Shown here: piece by piece, positions 1 to 12,381 of the stretch
Position numbering within the stretch: position 1 is the stretch's first letter
Layout: each line of letters begins with the position of its first letter
Source: Dendrobium chrysotoxum
Lineage: Eukaryota > Streptophyta > Magnoliopsida > Asparagales > Orchidaceae
Direction: 5' to 3'
Length of the DNA: 64,000 nucleotides
NCBI GenBank assembly: GCA_019925795.1
Contig: CM034307.1
Coordinates: 35,365,201 to 35,429,200, forward strand
The notes under the pieces: model-generated
The model's database searches: none
The model's input: the letters and a program-made list of their open reading frames with translations, nothing else
What the model was told of the DNA's origin: nothing
Translations under genes and position numbers: made by a program

Positions 1-470
1 GGGGGTCCATTTGTTGACCTCATTATTCGAGGTCAGTTTTCCCATAATCCATATCTAGCTTCTAGGTCTTCATAGCCTAGTGTAGACATCACCTACAGGA
101 CCTCTCTTAGGTGGACACCCGACGCCGTAGCATTGACTCAACCTCCTGACTCGACCTAAATCATCACTAATCAAATCAAATTGACTCGGTGCAAATTTGT
201 TTTAACAAACGACAGCTTCAATTTTACCCAAATAGACTAGTCTCAAATCCTCTAAAATTAAATAATGATTAATTGAGTTAAAATTAATCAAATCAAATTA
301 TCATAAATTCAAATTTAAATAAGTTCATTAAATTAATTCATCTCTTTAATTAAAATTAACCTTTCAATCCTGTTAAAAAAAAGCTAACATATATCATTTT
401 TTTAAAAATTAATCGGTTAGATAATATTAAAATTAAAATCATTTCAAAGAAGTGGTTTGACTTAACATTA
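1..470 (+). mobile_element. PPT end and start of a Tat-type LTR
   Basis: The window opens on the last 11 bases of a polypurine tract followed at 12 by TGTTGACCTC. The same junction occurs at 60273 (+), 54559 (-) and, mutated, 13131 (+), so this is the left end of a Ty3/gypsy Tat-type LTR in plus orientation. After about 60 bases the sequence diverges from the other copies, so it is another subfamily or an old copy. From about 240 it is AT-rich. The right limit near 470 is only where the composition changes to the CT-rich block. Whether the AT-rich DNA at 3780-4400 is the rest of this LTR is a guess. Confidence 0.6.
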
Positions 471-782
471 TTTCAAGCCAAATGAAATAGGAAGAGTTGG
501 ACCAGTTCAAACCAGCCCCACGTAGCCTGCTCCTCTTTTTTCGGCAAGAACTGCCCCAGGCCCCATCTCCCTAGCAGTTCGCAAGAAGCTCCAACCCGCC
601 CCTCTGCCTCCTCTCTCGCTCGTGTGAGAAGCTTGTTCACCTCTCCCCTTCGCTTCGTCGCCTCCCAATTCGCAGAACCGAAGCCCAAGCCCCCAAGGCC
701 GCCGCTCCTCTCTCTCGCCTCCTTTGCCCTAGCCGAAGCCTCACCGTCGCTTTCCCTAGCCGCCAGCCCTCTTGATCTAGAG
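471..782 (+). other. GC- and CT-rich leader-like block before the kinase fragment
   Basis: This block is much richer in C, G and T than its AT-rich surroundings, with runs of CTC/TCC. It resembles a plant 5' leader or first exon. The kinase reading frame can be extended upstream through it to an ATG at 624, but the 53 residues encoded are low-complexity (Pro, Ser, Ala, Leu) and look like no kinase N-terminus. It may have been carried with the kinase fragment from a host gene. No other gene seen. Confidence 0.3.
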
Positions 783-1073
783 TTGCAAGAGCATGTGAAT
801 CACCTATTTAGAAAGACAACTGCTTCATTATCCTGGGCAACAAGAATGATGATTGCACTAGGTGCTGCCAAAGGGCTTGCTTTCCTTCACAATGCAGGAA
901 AACTTGTCATCTATCGGGATTTCAAGACCTCAAATATATTATTGGACTCTAATTTTGTAGCCAAGCTATCTGATTTTGGTCTTGCAAAAGCAGGGCCACA
1001 AGGTGATGAGACCCATGTCTCAACATGGGTTATGGGCACCTATGGATATGCTACTCCAGAATATGTCATGACT
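783..1073 (+). pseudogene. Receptor-like cytoplasmic kinase (RLCK-VII/PBS1-like) fragment
   Basis: About 97 codons match the middle of an RLCK subfamily VII Ser/Thr kinase, the class of plasma-membrane-associated immune and growth kinases that includes PBS1, BIK1 and the PBLs. Visible in order: ENHLF-type residues (EHVNHLFRK), the helix motif IALGAAKGLAFLH, the catalytic loop VIYRDFKTSNILLD with Asp and Lys kept, the DFGLAK magnesium-binding motif, and the activation segment HVSTWVMGTYGYATPEYVMT. Two residues normally fixed are changed: R to W before VMGTYGY and A to T in APEY. The N-lobe (glycine loop, catalytic Lys) and everything after EYVMT are missing. The frame then runs through about 22 unrelated codons to a stop at 1142. 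No intron interrupts the fragment. It cannot encode an active kinase; it is a captured exon or retrocopy piece. Confidence 0.85.
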
Positions 1074-1780
1074 GAAATTTCCCTTGGAGCAAGTTCCTTA
1101 CAGAAGTGTTTGGGCCGGATTCCTATAGATGGTTTTGAATAAGACTATATCTCATGAATTTATTTAGATCAATAAAGTGAAGGTGGTTGAGATGTATATA
1201 CTATGCTTGACAAAAGAGGTATGTCTTTGATGTTTACTTTCACTTCTTTTTTTTATTTATCGTCAATGATGATTGCAATTTGTTGAATGTATAGCGTTAT
1301 GTGTATCCATGACAAATCTTGTTTAATATGGAAAAGTTCAATTTTTTATATTTAGCATGTATGGTCATATGGAAAAGTAATTGAAGATAGCTTCAAGCGA
1401 CACCTTGCTTAGAAATAATGAATCATCTATGATTGGTAGTAAAATGAATACAATGCGACATGATTTTGCTAACTTGAATATAGAATTTATTGCTAATGAT
1501 GAAGAGGAATAAAATGATTGTTAATTTCAGATTTTGTATTCACTCATTTTACTATAACTCATTAAAAAAAAATCATTGTAATTTGTTAAGGTTTTGATGG
1601 AGACATGTTTGATTTCAAGAAAGTTTTAAGTATAGTGATGTGATCATATGTAGCCTTGGATCTTGGTATGCACATGTGTTTGGCTTAGTGTAATGTAAGA
1701 TTTAGTAACCATGTTGAATATGTTCATCTACTTTATGTTTTGAATGAGAGCACAGATAGATTCAATTTAAAAAAAAAATA
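1074..1780. other. AT-rich DNA without a recognisable gene
   Basis: There are short open stretches only and no family I recognise. Poly-T and poly-A runs occur at about 1248-1256 and 1567-1572. The block separates the kinase fragment from the C-depleted tract and could be a decayed intron or 3' flank of the captured gene. Confidence 0.4.
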
Positions 1781-3180
1781 ATAACTTGTTTGTGTTGCAA
1801 AGTAAATAATGTTGGAAGGTGAAATATATGAAAAAGTTAAAAAGGGAAGTGTATAAGGGTTTGGAAAGTGAAGTGTGTGATTTTTGAAAAGTGTGGTGTG
1901 TGTGATCTTTAAATGGTGAAGTGTGTGGAATGTTGAAGTGGATTTGTATGTGTATGTTGAAGGGTATAAGATGAGAAAGATGGAGAGTGGATTATGATGT
2001 TTTGAAAGGTAAAGAGTAATTTTGAAGACAAAGTAGAAAATTTTAAGAAATGAATGTTCATGTGGAAAGCAAAGTGTGTAAGGAAGGTGAAGTGACTAGT
2101 GTGCTTTTTGAAAGGGGTGATGTAGTGACTAGTATGTGTGGAAAGATAAGTAAATTGTGTGTCTTTGGGAAGTTTTGGAGATGAAGAGTTTGTGTATAAA
2201 AAGTGGAAGTATATGTTTTGAAAAGATGAAATTGTGTATCTATAAGGTGAGAAGTGTTTGTTTTAAAGGGTGATTGTGTGTTCTTTGGAAAGTGAGAGGT
2301 GTATATTTGAGAAGTGATTTTGTGTGTTTTAGAAGGTTGTGATGTGAAGTTTCTATAAGTATTTGGAATGGTAGGTGTGTGAGAAGTGGGAAGTGAAAGT
2401 TGTATGTCTTAAAGGTGAAAGTGTAGGTGAGAAGAGTGTTATGTGGGAGAGGAGAGAAATGCTTATATTTTGAAAAATAAAAGTGTGTATATTTTGGAAG
2501 AGAAAGTGAAAGTGTGTGGATTTTGAATAGTGTGTGTTTTAAAAGCTTTTGTGTGAGAAATTGGAAAAGTAAAGCGACTTATAAGTGTGTGTGTGTGTCT
2601 TGAAAGTGTTATTTGTATGCAAATTGAGAAGTGATAAGTGTATGTTTTCAAGTGGTTTTACATGAGAAAGGTGAATTGTGTATGTGTTCAAAAGTAAAGT
2701 ATTTTGGAAAATTAATGTGTTGAAAAGAAAAGGTGTTTGGAAAGTGTATGTATTTGAGAGTGAAATGCTTGAAAATGATAGAGTATGTGAATTTTGAATA
2801 TTGAAATGTGTGAGTGTTGGAAAACATGTGTTTTTTTTATAGAAAATGTAATGGCTTGAAGGAAATGAAATAGATGCCTTGAGAATCGTATGGTTTTGTG
2901 AATAATGAGGTGTATGTGTGCGAAATTTAATTAGTGAAGTATATAGATTGTGAAAAGTGTGTGAGTATTGGAGAAAAGCAAAGAGTGTGTGCATGTGAAT
3001 AGTAAAGTATGTGAATGATTGTAAAAAACTGAATCATGTGTATGTGATAAGTGATTGGAGTGTGTGAGTTTTGAATAGTAAAGTGTAAATGTTGGAGGTG
3101 GATTTTGAAAGGTGAAGAGAGAAATGTGGGGTTTCAAAGAGTAGTGTATTGAAAAGTGCTTGTGTTAGAGAATAGTTTAT
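1781..3180 (+). repeat. C-depleted GT/GA-rich degenerate repeat tract
   Basis: About 1.4 kb is built of loosely repeated units of the type AAGTGTGTGTNTTTTGGAAAG, with unit length varying around 25-45 bases. Counting bases from 1861 to 2520 gives 13 C in 660 (about 2%), while G is common, so the strand asymmetry is extreme and continuous. The minus strand yields several His/Thr/Ser-rich open frames only because the repeat lacks the bases needed for stops there; I do not treat them as genes. The tract probably arose by slippage or unequal exchange of a short GT-rich motif. Confidence 0.8.
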
Positions 3181-4455
3181 TTGGGTAAAGGTTGAAAAAT
3201 AATGCCTCTCTTTCTCTCTCCCCACCCCTCTTCTTCTTCTACTACTTTTCCCTTCTTGTGCCTCGAGAAAAATTTCAGAAAATGTAAAGTATGCTATCAA
3301 AAGTGAAAAGTTCAAAAAGGTAGACAGCTTGCACCGGCCTTCAAGCCCGAAGAAAAGGCACGTCTTTATTTTTAGTAAATTTCAATTATTTCATTGTTAA
3401 TCATTAAATGTGCTTCTAATCCTTATTTTCTTGTCTTTATTTGCATGAACTGCGAGGAATGGTACCAATCAAGTGAACAAGAGGAAGCAGATTAAAGACG
3501 TCAGTCGCCTCTATCCAACCGGGTAGAGGTGCTACAGGCGGAACCACCGGGTCATAGCCCCCGGTGTTGTAAGTTTTCTTAAAACTTAGAAAGCCCCTAG
3601 GAAACTGTGGTGTGGTTTGTGCGAACCCTTCCCTTTTAGGTCCCTATAGCAACTTTAATTTTATTAGGATTATTTTATTGTTATTATTAGATCCTTGATC
3701 CCCTGTACACGTGCGTAATGTCCTAAGGGTTAGTGATAACAAAATCTCTTTATCCCATTCAACAATAGTGACATTTAAGGACAAAAATTAAGGACTGAGT
3801 CTTAGAAAATTTAGACTTAGGATGCATGCACACTTTAGGGAAGAAATATAGAACATAGAAAACTTAGTGACATTCCCCTTAGGATTAGTGTATGTTATTA
3901 ATACAACTTTAATCAAGTCTAATTAAACTTAAATAATCAATTAATGAGAATTTCAAATACACTAATGATAATCAAATAAAAATATACGAAAATCACATAA
4001 CCTTTAATAACTAAATCATAATTAACACACATAACCACTAAAAGATTAAATGTGAACATAAAAATAAAATTGAATCTAATTAATGTGTTAATCATCTCAT
4101 AATCAAATAATAACTAAATAAAATTTTCAAACTTCAATAAATCATCAATAATCTAATAAAAGATTAACAAATTAAATAAAATTATTAAAATTTTAATTAA
4201 ACATTAACACTTGAATAAGTCAATCAAAATTTCAATAAATGATTTAAAATTAACAAAACATTTAAATATTTAATAAATCATAAAAAAAATCAATAAATCA
4301 TTAATTAAATTATCTAAATAAAAAAAAATGGTTAATTCAAATACACTAAGGAACCAATCATATTAATCAACATTAACAATCAAAATTCAATCTAACTAGT
4401 ATACATATTTAGAGAACGTAGGATTTTATTGACTTTTTCAAAGTTTGAAAGTTTT
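3181..4455. other. Pyrimidine run and AT-rich DNA with a faint Tat-LTR match
   Basis: A nearly pure pyrimidine run lies at 3205-3257. At 3500-3570 there is a GC-richer stretch with inverted ACCGGG/CCCGGT motifs. The segment at 3848-3875 (ending ACTTAGTGACATT) resembles sites in the Tat LTRs near 15825 and 62850, so this may be an old LTR piece. From 3900 to 4400 the DNA is strongly AT-rich. A 16-base direct repeat occurs at about 4397 and 4496. No gene seen. Confidence 0.35.
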
Positions 4456-4948
4456 TTTCCTAATGCATATAATGATGTCACAATTTGAGTAAACCTAGTA
4501 TACATATTTAATATTGTCTCATAAGGTTTCATGCTAAAAAATTAATCATGCATTAAAATATTTAATTTAGATAGCCTGATTTCACAAGTACCTTCGCACG
4601 TAGTGCATAATTTATCCCAAATTTCTTTGCCAATAGTGCATGCAGATACTAACATATAATCATCAGAATTCAAAGCATAGAAAAAATAATTCAAATATTT
4701 AGCATTCAATTGAGCATTAATTTGTTCTATTATACTCCATTAAAAAAAAGGAATATTAATTTTAATTTCATCTATAATATGTGATGGTACATAATAACTA
4801 GTTTGAATCATATGCCACATGCGATAATCTATTGATTTCATAAAAGTAGACATACGGATTTCCAAAAATCAAAAGTAATATTTTCAAATAAAGGTGGTTG
4901 GGTGATTGAATATCCTTCTGTAATATTATGATTTTTAAAATTAGCCAT
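4456..4948 (-). pseudogene. C1 gag N-terminal remnant
   Basis: It begins with an ATG at 4948 giving MAN-, as in C2 (28877), and follows C2 and C3 gag for about 160 codons, with several in-frame stops. It ends near 4456, where the match stops. Gag would have formed the virus-like particle. It cannot be expressed in this form. Confidence 0.75.
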
Positions 4949-4994
4949 AGATCAAAATTCAAAAGTTTTTCAAAACTTAATTTTATGAATCCCT

Positions 4995-5005
4995 CTCTGA
5001 TACCA
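4995..5005 (-). promoter_or_regulatory. C1 primer binding site (initiator tRNA-Met)
   Basis: The minus strand reads TGGTATCAGAG, the standard PBS complementary to the 3' end of plant initiator tRNA-Met, two bases after the LTR end TTTCA. C1 keeps the canonical CA terminus, and this fixes the true LTR end in C2 and C3, where CA has mutated. Confidence 0.9.
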
Positions 5006-5007
5006 CT

Positions 5008-6486
5008 TGAAAGTTCGATAGGGATGTTAAGCCCTTATGAACTAGTCCCAAGGCTTACCAAGAGGGGGTGAATTAGATATTTAAAAACTTCTTTAAATAA
5101 AAAGAGAAATATTTTTATATCTTGCAATGAAAAAAAATTAAATAAATAATAAAAAAATCAATCAGAGATTTCACCCAAGAAGTTAATCAAAGTAAAATAA
5201 AGTGCAAAAAATAATCAGAAAGAACACACCATATTTATAGTGGTTCGGTCCAACTTGATCTACGTCCACTCCCCGGAGGCAGCCTAAGTATTGCACTAAA
5301 CCTTTAGTGACACTCCTTTAGCCCCCACAGCTAGGCGGAGAAGCCCTTACAAAATCACTTCCACCTTCCTCGGTGCGGCGGAGTAGTCGGGTCCTTCGAC
5401 ATCAAAGAGATCTTCTTCTTCCCAAAACTTCCCATGAGACAACCCTTGAATACAAGCTTATCGGAGCAACCGTGTAAACCCCCTCACACTCCCTCGAAAA
5501 TCCCCCTTTCAAGGCTTTTCTACCTCTCAAACTCCACCCTTTACTCTCTCCCTTTCAAGCACTCTCTTCAAGTTTTCTCCAGAAGAAATGAAGCCTTAAT
5601 GTCTGCCAAAAATACCTATCAAGTGCCTTGAGAAAGCTTAAAAAGAGAGATCCAAAAACCCTTCCAAATCAGTTCTGGCGGCAAAGATCATCCAGGACAA
5701 TCGCAGGATCGTCCAGGACAATATGCTCCAAAAGGCGGCTTCAGAAAACCCTAAAAATTCAATTCAGCCACCAAAGATCATTCAAGATGATGGCAGGATA
5801 ATCTAGAATGATGTGCATAATTTGACTTGATAGTCCTGGATGATCCCAGGATAGTCCAGGATGATCAGTACAAATATTGCACAAATCATCCAGTACGATA
5901 TACAGATCATCCAAGATGATCAGAATCTCAAATTATATATATTTGATTGAATAATTAAAGGATTAATTTAGACAACATTATCTTAGATCATCCAGTACGA
6001 TATGGATCCTCTTGGACGATTAGACCAAAAATTGAATCTTAAATCCTTGCCTAAATTATTATGGTGGTTAGGGCTTTGAGATCGTATTGGATCATTCAGG
6101 ACGATATAAATCATCCAGGATGATTAATTCAATGAACAGATCATCCTGGATGATCTAAATCATCTAGTATGATTTGTTCAAAAGTTGAACTTTTGGTTTT
6201 GACTAGATCTCACTCCCCCTGAGTGTGTGTACATGGTCACAAGCAAACATACACCATTACAGGACTTGACTCAAGCAATCAAAAAGTACATCAATGAAAA
6301 TTACTAATATCATCACATCATAGCCTATTCTACCCATTCTTGAGCCTTGAATCTTTATTGGAAGGTGCATGCTGTTCCTGAAATATTAGTATACATACAA
6401 ACAAATATGCATTACAAATACTAGGAGATGTGAGTCATAATATTTGTTATCATCAAAACAAAAACTTTTGATCTCGAGTCGCAACA
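5008..6486 (-). repeat. C1 LTR, 1479 bp
   Basis: On the minus strand it starts TGTTGCGACTC and ends GAACTTTCA (TG...CA). It is about 350 bp shorter than the LTRs of C2 and C3 (1827-1834 bp). The block from about 5680 to 6180 carries many copies of the ATCATCCAGGATGAT palindrome and its half-sites, as in the other copia LTRs. Confidence 0.85.
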
Positions 6487-8817
6487 TGGTTCTCCACCAC
6501 AACCATTCCAGGTAACTCCCCAACGTACTAGGGAGCCTTACTTGACATCTTTTAAAGTGAGGTTGGTGAATGTCTATCCATTCAAAAGAGAGTCAGCAAG
6601 GAAAATATTCAAGAGTCTCTTAAAGAAACCAGACTTCATATTATAGGAGGCCAAGAGGCCGAATGAGGAAAATAAAAGGATGATCCAAAATTATGCCCTA
6701 CCATCATGTGTTGGCCACACAATTGAAGACTGCATTATCTTTAAGGATTGGCCTGAGAGAAATTTTAAATAGGGCAATATTATTATTCCTAAGGAATATT
6801 TGGTAGATCCGAATAAGGGTCAATCAAACTAATCTTAGGTAAACACTCTAACATTTCTTTGTTAATTGATCATGATTGAGATATTACGTTATCCCAGGTA
6901 CTTAAAAAGTTGATTAATAAATCTTTTCATCTTTCTCAACAGCTGTCGATGAGAGCCGAGGGCCCGATTTTGGAGGTTGAGCTGGAGACATCGCAGGAGG
7001 ATATTAAGATGATTTTCTCTCCAATAGTTATAGGAACTACTATAAATAATAAAAACAAAAATAGTAAAATTTTTGTAGAGAGGAAACATGTTAATGAGAG
7101 ATATATTCAAGCTATTAATGGTGAAATAAAACCCCAATCCCCATATGTTATCTAACTTTTACTTCGCTCCATCAAATGCAAAATGTTAAAAATTAATGAA
7201 AAATAATCCTTCTATACATATTTTGATGATTAATAATGATAATGAAATAAAAATTAATCTTTCATCGAGAAAAATTAGAACTTAGTAGTGATCGATCGAG
7301 ATCCTTGAAAAGTTGATCCTTCAAATTTAACCTCTAAAGGGGGAGACAAATCTGAGATCTTATCAGATAGTGACACCCCCAAAATTAACTTTTAGGAGAG
7401 TTTTATCATGATAAATTTTTTAGATTCAGACTCCCCATCAGGAAATGATATTGCATCACCTAAGGAGAGTATAGATCCCGTTAGAGTTTGTCTTCCTGAG
7501 GAGATCATAGAGGTACAACTTTGTGGTAGCAAAGTCTTACACCATAGGCTTCCAACTAAGAAAAAGGGCAAATAAGTCATGTCTAATGATCAAATTCGAA
7601 CTTCTCCTCAATAATCAAATCTTCCATCTAGTCTACCAGGTCTTGATCTTAATGTTCCCAAGGTCGACTATAATATCTTAGCTTATCTTAGGAAGTTGCT
7701 GGCTAAGTTGAGTATCTATGATGCCCTCATTCTCTTGAAAGAGATGAGGGAATCTTTAATCAAAGCACTTCTTGGCCCAGAGTATAGTTCAAAGAAATCT
7801 CAATGGTAACATTTTTCGATGAGGATCTACTTCTGGGAATTATAGATCATAACCACCCACTTTGCATTACTATAAATGTGGGAAGTTTTAGATTATTTAG
7901 AGTCCTTATTGATTTAAGTACATCGGTCAACGTGGTGAACGTAAAGACTTTTGTATACCTTATAGCAGGCACACATAAGCTCACCATGGATAAAATGGTG
8001 TTATGAGGGTTCAACTAGAAGGGCGAGAAGGATTTATAATCACACTCCTTTTAGAGATTGGAGAGTGAAAATGAAAACCAAATTTCACATAATTGAGTTG
8101 GCGACATCCTTTAACGCACTTCTAGCTAGGCTCTGGATCCACTAGTATAAGATTGTTCCATCTTCCCTTACAGCAATGCATCAAGTACCAATGAGATAGC
8201 ATTGAATACATGATTAAGGGTGATCTACAACTATTCTCTATTAACAAGATAAAAATTTATGAAGATGCCACATACTATACACCCAAAGGGTCTACTACCT
8301 ATGCAAAAAGAAAATATGGAGAAAAAAGATAAAAAGAAAGAAAGAAAAGAATCATATAGTGAAGATAACATCAAGGGCATGATCTTCAGGCCTCCAAATA
8401 TTTTCCCTCAAAGAGGTGGGAGGATGGCCCAATGATATGTGGTCTAGAGCGTGCTTCACTTGAAAGAAAAATAGCTTCTTTGTATGTTGATTTGGAGTCA
8501 AGTTTGGATGATTACTCAAAAGTATGGGGTGCGAGAATTCCTTATGATTATAGAAAGATAAATCCTCTTCCTAAGTTAGATCTCATTTTAGAACTAGATA
8601 GTATTTAGAGGGTGATACTCGAAAAGTTCAAAGTGATAAGCCTGAATTAATTATATATAAAAAGCTGGGTAAGAGAATTAAAACCTTAATCTTAACCCTA
8701 CTGTCTGCTGGCATGGTTGTAGGGTTAGTGAATAAGGACTCTCCTAGTTTAGATGGTGAAGGAAAGTCCAAAAAATTTTTCCTGGTCCCTCCACCTCAAG
8801 GGTGGAAGATGATGTAA
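6487..8817 (+). pseudogene. G1 gag-protease remnant
   Basis: Co-linear with codons about 925-1745 of the B gag-protease. The gag end, with the C-H-H-C zinc motif degraded (GHTIEDC remains), lies at 6690-6750. The protease around 7803-8006 has LIDLSTS where B has VDPGAS, so the catalytic motif is destroyed. A GRPWI-type block near 8130 is degraded. The frame ends at 8815-8817 with the same two-Met-then-stop ending as B, and pol continues in the -1 frame. Many stops are present, so it is non-functional. Confidence 0.85.
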
Positions 8818-11800
8818 TTCTTGAGGAGGTAGATTTTAATGAATTAATAGAATTACCTCTTGGCTACTTTCTTGTATGCCTAAAGAATTATGTCTCTAAA
8901 GGTCTTGTGCCAGGTCAATGGAGTAAAGGTCAAGCTGGATACCAAGATAGCCTTTGTCATACAAAAAATAAAAGAAATATGAGTAGTGGTATCGGCATTG
9001 GTACCATTGGTTCATTTGAAATGATGAGTATTATCTTGTGATAATAAATCATCCTAAATCTGAGGAGGTCCTTATGGAAGTCATTGACCCTATTGATGAG
9101 CTTTATTTTGAGACATTAGATGGTCTAGATGATCATCAAGTTTGGGATGTACCCCTTGAATTTGAAGAAGAAATTAAATCAATATTCGATGAACTAAAAG
9201 AAATTAACCTTAGAATAAAGGATGACCCTCATCCTACCTTTATTAGCTCTTTGTTGAGTAAAGATGAATCAAGGGATCTAACCTAACTTTTAGTTGAGTT
9301 TAGGGACAACTTTGCTTAGACATTCAATAAAATGCCAGGCTTGTCTGCTAACATAGCAGTTCATAAACTTAGAATTTGATATGATACCATTCTTGTTAAT
9401 CAAGCTCCTTGACGCATGCATCTAAAAATCAAGTGACAAGTCTTTTTTAAAATCATGAAATTAGTCAAGGTTGGATTTATTCGAGAGGAGCATTATCCCT
9501 CTTGGGTAGCAAGCATCGTATCAGTTTGAAAGAAAAATGGTGAAATTTGAACTTGTGTTAATTATAAGGATTTGAATAAGGCATATTCCAAGGATAAGTT
9601 TCCTTTACCCATACCTGAGCTCATGGTGGACATTACCTCTTAGCATATTATTTTCTCCTTTATGGATGCCTTGTGTGGTTATAACAAAATTAAGATAGCC
9701 CTAGAAGATGAGAGGAACACTGCTTAGAACCCTTATAGGGATCTTTTATTATAAGGTGTTGCCATTTGGTATCAAAAATGCTGGTGCAATCTACTAGTGG
9801 GCAATGACCCAAATTTTTGATGAATTAATTCACTATCAAGTAGAATGCTACATCGATGATTTGGTCATTAAGAGCAAAGTCAAAGAGGCTCACTTGTATG
9901 ACTTAAGAGTCCACTTTGAGCGGTTACGCCGCTATGATCTCAAAATAAACCCCTTCAAGTTTTTGTAGCCCAAAAGCTAAGTAACTACTTGCTTTCTCAC
10001 AAGGTTAGTCTAATTTCAAGAGTGAATCTGTCACAATATCTTATGATCTTAACTATATTTTCAGGATGTCTGGTATGATGGTCTATGATACTGCTTTAAT
10101 TTGAAATAACTTTCATTCTCTTGCATGTTGTAAAGGATAAGTCGTTGCCGACTTTCTCGCTATACACCTGTTGCTGGTAGAATCTCATCTAAATGATGAT
10201 TTACCTAACTAGCAATCATGAACTTTTAGGAATCTAATAATCATGTTTGGGAATTATTTTTTTGTGGTGCGGTATCCTGCCAGCGAGGTAAAATACAAAA
10301 AGTTATGATCCCCAAAATTGCCAAAATTGGCCTAATTTTTGTAACACCAGAAAAGGAAATGATGCATTTCTCCTAATATTTATTAGAGTCTTGCATAAAA
10401 AATGAGTCTGAGTATGAAACTTTGATAATTAGTTTAAAACTTACAATATTGATGGACATAAAAGAAATCAAAATCTTTGGTGATTCTCGGCTGGTTATCA
10501 ACTTGATTACATGAACCTATAAGGTTTTAAATCAAAAACTCATGAAGTATCATCAGTATACAAATCACTTACTCGAGCAAATTCTTGTTGTAACAGTGTC
10601 TAGAATCCCCTATGAAAGCATTTATGTGGGGAGTGCTTTCAGCAAAGCTTGCAAAGGAATTCAACTGTCTAAAAGAGGACATTATTTCTATAGAAATTCT
10701 AGGTTGTCAGGTCCAAACTCATACAAATTTGGAGTATATCAACAAGAAATCTTCCCAAGTCCTATTTGCTTCTTTAATAATTGATGAAGAAGGCAATTGG
10801 AGATAACCATTTATCAATTATCTTCAACAAGGAAAGCTTCCTCATATAAGTTACTTGCCAATCAAATAAAAAAACATGCCTCTTATATGCACTTGTGAAT
10901 GACATTTTGTACCATTGATTATTTGATCATATATAGCTATGTTGTTTAAACAAGCGAGTGGCCCTGAAGATTGTAAGCAAAGTCCATATCAAACTGTGCA
11001 GTGCTCATCATTCAGGTCCTAATATGAAAATGAAAATTAAAAGACTTTGATATTATAGTCCCATGCTGGTTGACAATTACATGAATATTACAAAATGTTA
11101 TCATTAATACCAAGTTCATGGTGTGGTTTTACTTCATCCGCCTAACATGTTTCATCCCATAATAGCTTCATGGCCTTTTAAGAGTTAGGACACTGATGTT
11201 GTCGGACCTATTGATCCTTCTTATGCAAGGGGTCATCGCTTCATTTTAGCTGCGACTAATTATTTTTTTTAAGTGGATGAAAGTAATTCCCCTATGCCAT
11301 GTAACATCACACTATGTGGTGAAATTTTTTTCACAACCCTATCGTATATTGATTCGATGTATCCTACAAGATCATATATGATAATATATTCACATTCAAG
11401 TCTACAAAAATAAATAATTTTATAAAAAGCCATGGTATTGATTAGAGATACTCATAATCTATTACCCACGTGCTAACAGATTGACTGAGGTCTACAACAA
11501 AACTTTGGTGAAAATTATCAAAAAGACCTTAGATGACAACCAACACCAATAGGTTGAGAGGTTGTTGGAAGCCTTATGGGCTTATCAGACCACTTATAAG
11601 ACCCCAACCTAATCCAACCTATTTTCCTTAGTGTATAGGTCTGAGGTTGTGCTCCCTTTTGAGGCACCAATTCCTTCACTGATGATCGCTATATAGAATC
11701 AAATCATGACAGAATGAAATGCACAACTCCGACTAGAGAGCTCGAAGGCCTTGAAGAGCATAGCCTCCAAGCTTAACAGAAATTAGAGTTATATAAATCC

Positions 11801-12046
11801 TGAATGGTTCAAACTAAGGATAAGTTAGTGCGACCTAAAACCATCCAACTAGGAGACTTGGTCTTGGCTCTTTGGAGGCCTATCTTAGCCCACTGAAAAA
11901 TCAATGGGAAGTTTGAACCAACATTGGAAGGACCTTTTATTGTAGAGACAGTCTATAAAGGAGGCTCCTACTAATTAGTTGATTTTAAAGGAAATCACTC
12001 GATGCTTCTGATCAGTGGATGTTTCCTTAAGTAATACTATGCTTGA
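8802..12046 (+). pseudogene. G1 pol remnant (RT, RNase H, integrase)
   Basis: It opens in the -1 frame relative to gag (EEVDFNELIELPLGYF) and runs through a still open 82-codon stretch at 9038-9286. RT fragments follow, including the YIDD active site near 9850. At about 9961 the RT breaks off after the block matching KMNPLKC of B and resumes in the B segment just before the second RNase H, a deletion of roughly 0.5 kb. The second RNase H (10200-10800) and the integrase (10880-12046, ending in a GCFLK-YYA block) follow with numerous stops. It is a dead copy, useful for showing ancestral codons such as the CAA at the place where B has a TAA in pol. Confidence 0.85.
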
Positions 12047-12381
12047 TGTAATCCAAGTTTTAAATCAATGAGAAAATCTATAAGTTTTGAATCAAATTGA
12101 ATCAAATTTATCCAAATTTAAAATTCCAAAAATTAAATCTTTTGATCATCTATGGTTAGTTGTGAGTCCCCGTACTTCCTTTCCATATGATCATCTACTA
12201 GTAGTGGAGCAAGCCCCTCATGGCAACATTCTAGCTTCCAATCCTTAAGGTTAGGTGTGAGCCCTTGTGCTTCCTTTCCTGGAGATTAGATCCATTAGTG
12301 GTGGAGTAAGCCCTTTGTGGCACCACCCTAGTATCAAATCAAATCTATTTTTAGGTATAAGTCACTTGTTGGAATCCTTTA
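12047..12381 (+). other. G1 3' UTR with two degenerate copies of the A/D 95-bp motif
   Basis: After the pol stop there is non-coding DNA. Around 12185-12230 and 12290-12335 it matches the 95-bp unit of the A and D minisatellites (GTGGAGCAAGCCC, then GGCACCA/CCTAG blocks). Here the motif was not amplified, and the neighbouring motif was amplified instead. Confidence 0.7.

Larger units (their letters stand above)
4456..6486 (-). mobile_element. C1: 5' part of a copia retrotransposon
   Basis: Read on the minus strand this is LTR (6486 to 5008), a 2-base spacer, the PBS (5005 to 4995) and the start of gag (4948 to about 4456), then an abrupt end. Sequence and order match C2 and C3. It interrupts the gag of G1: at 6487 the G1 gag resumes directly. 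Only the 5' part of the element remains, so it is a truncated insertion or the survivor of a deletion. Confidence 0.85.

Noticed and set aside
624..782. The first 53 codons of the frame containing the kinase fragment
   Set aside because: Low-complexity Pro/Ser/Ala/Leu sequence with no N-lobe motif; the kinase match begins only at 783.
2463..3315. Four His/Thr/Ser-rich frames on the minus strand
   Set aside because: By-product of a C-less repeat tract: the minus strand lacks G, so TAG and TGA stops cannot occur. The composition is not protein-like.
6889..7155. Overlapping frames on both strands as a small gene
   Set aside because: The + strand frame is a surviving piece of G1 gag-pro (matching B codons about 1070-1145); the minus frame is its shadow.
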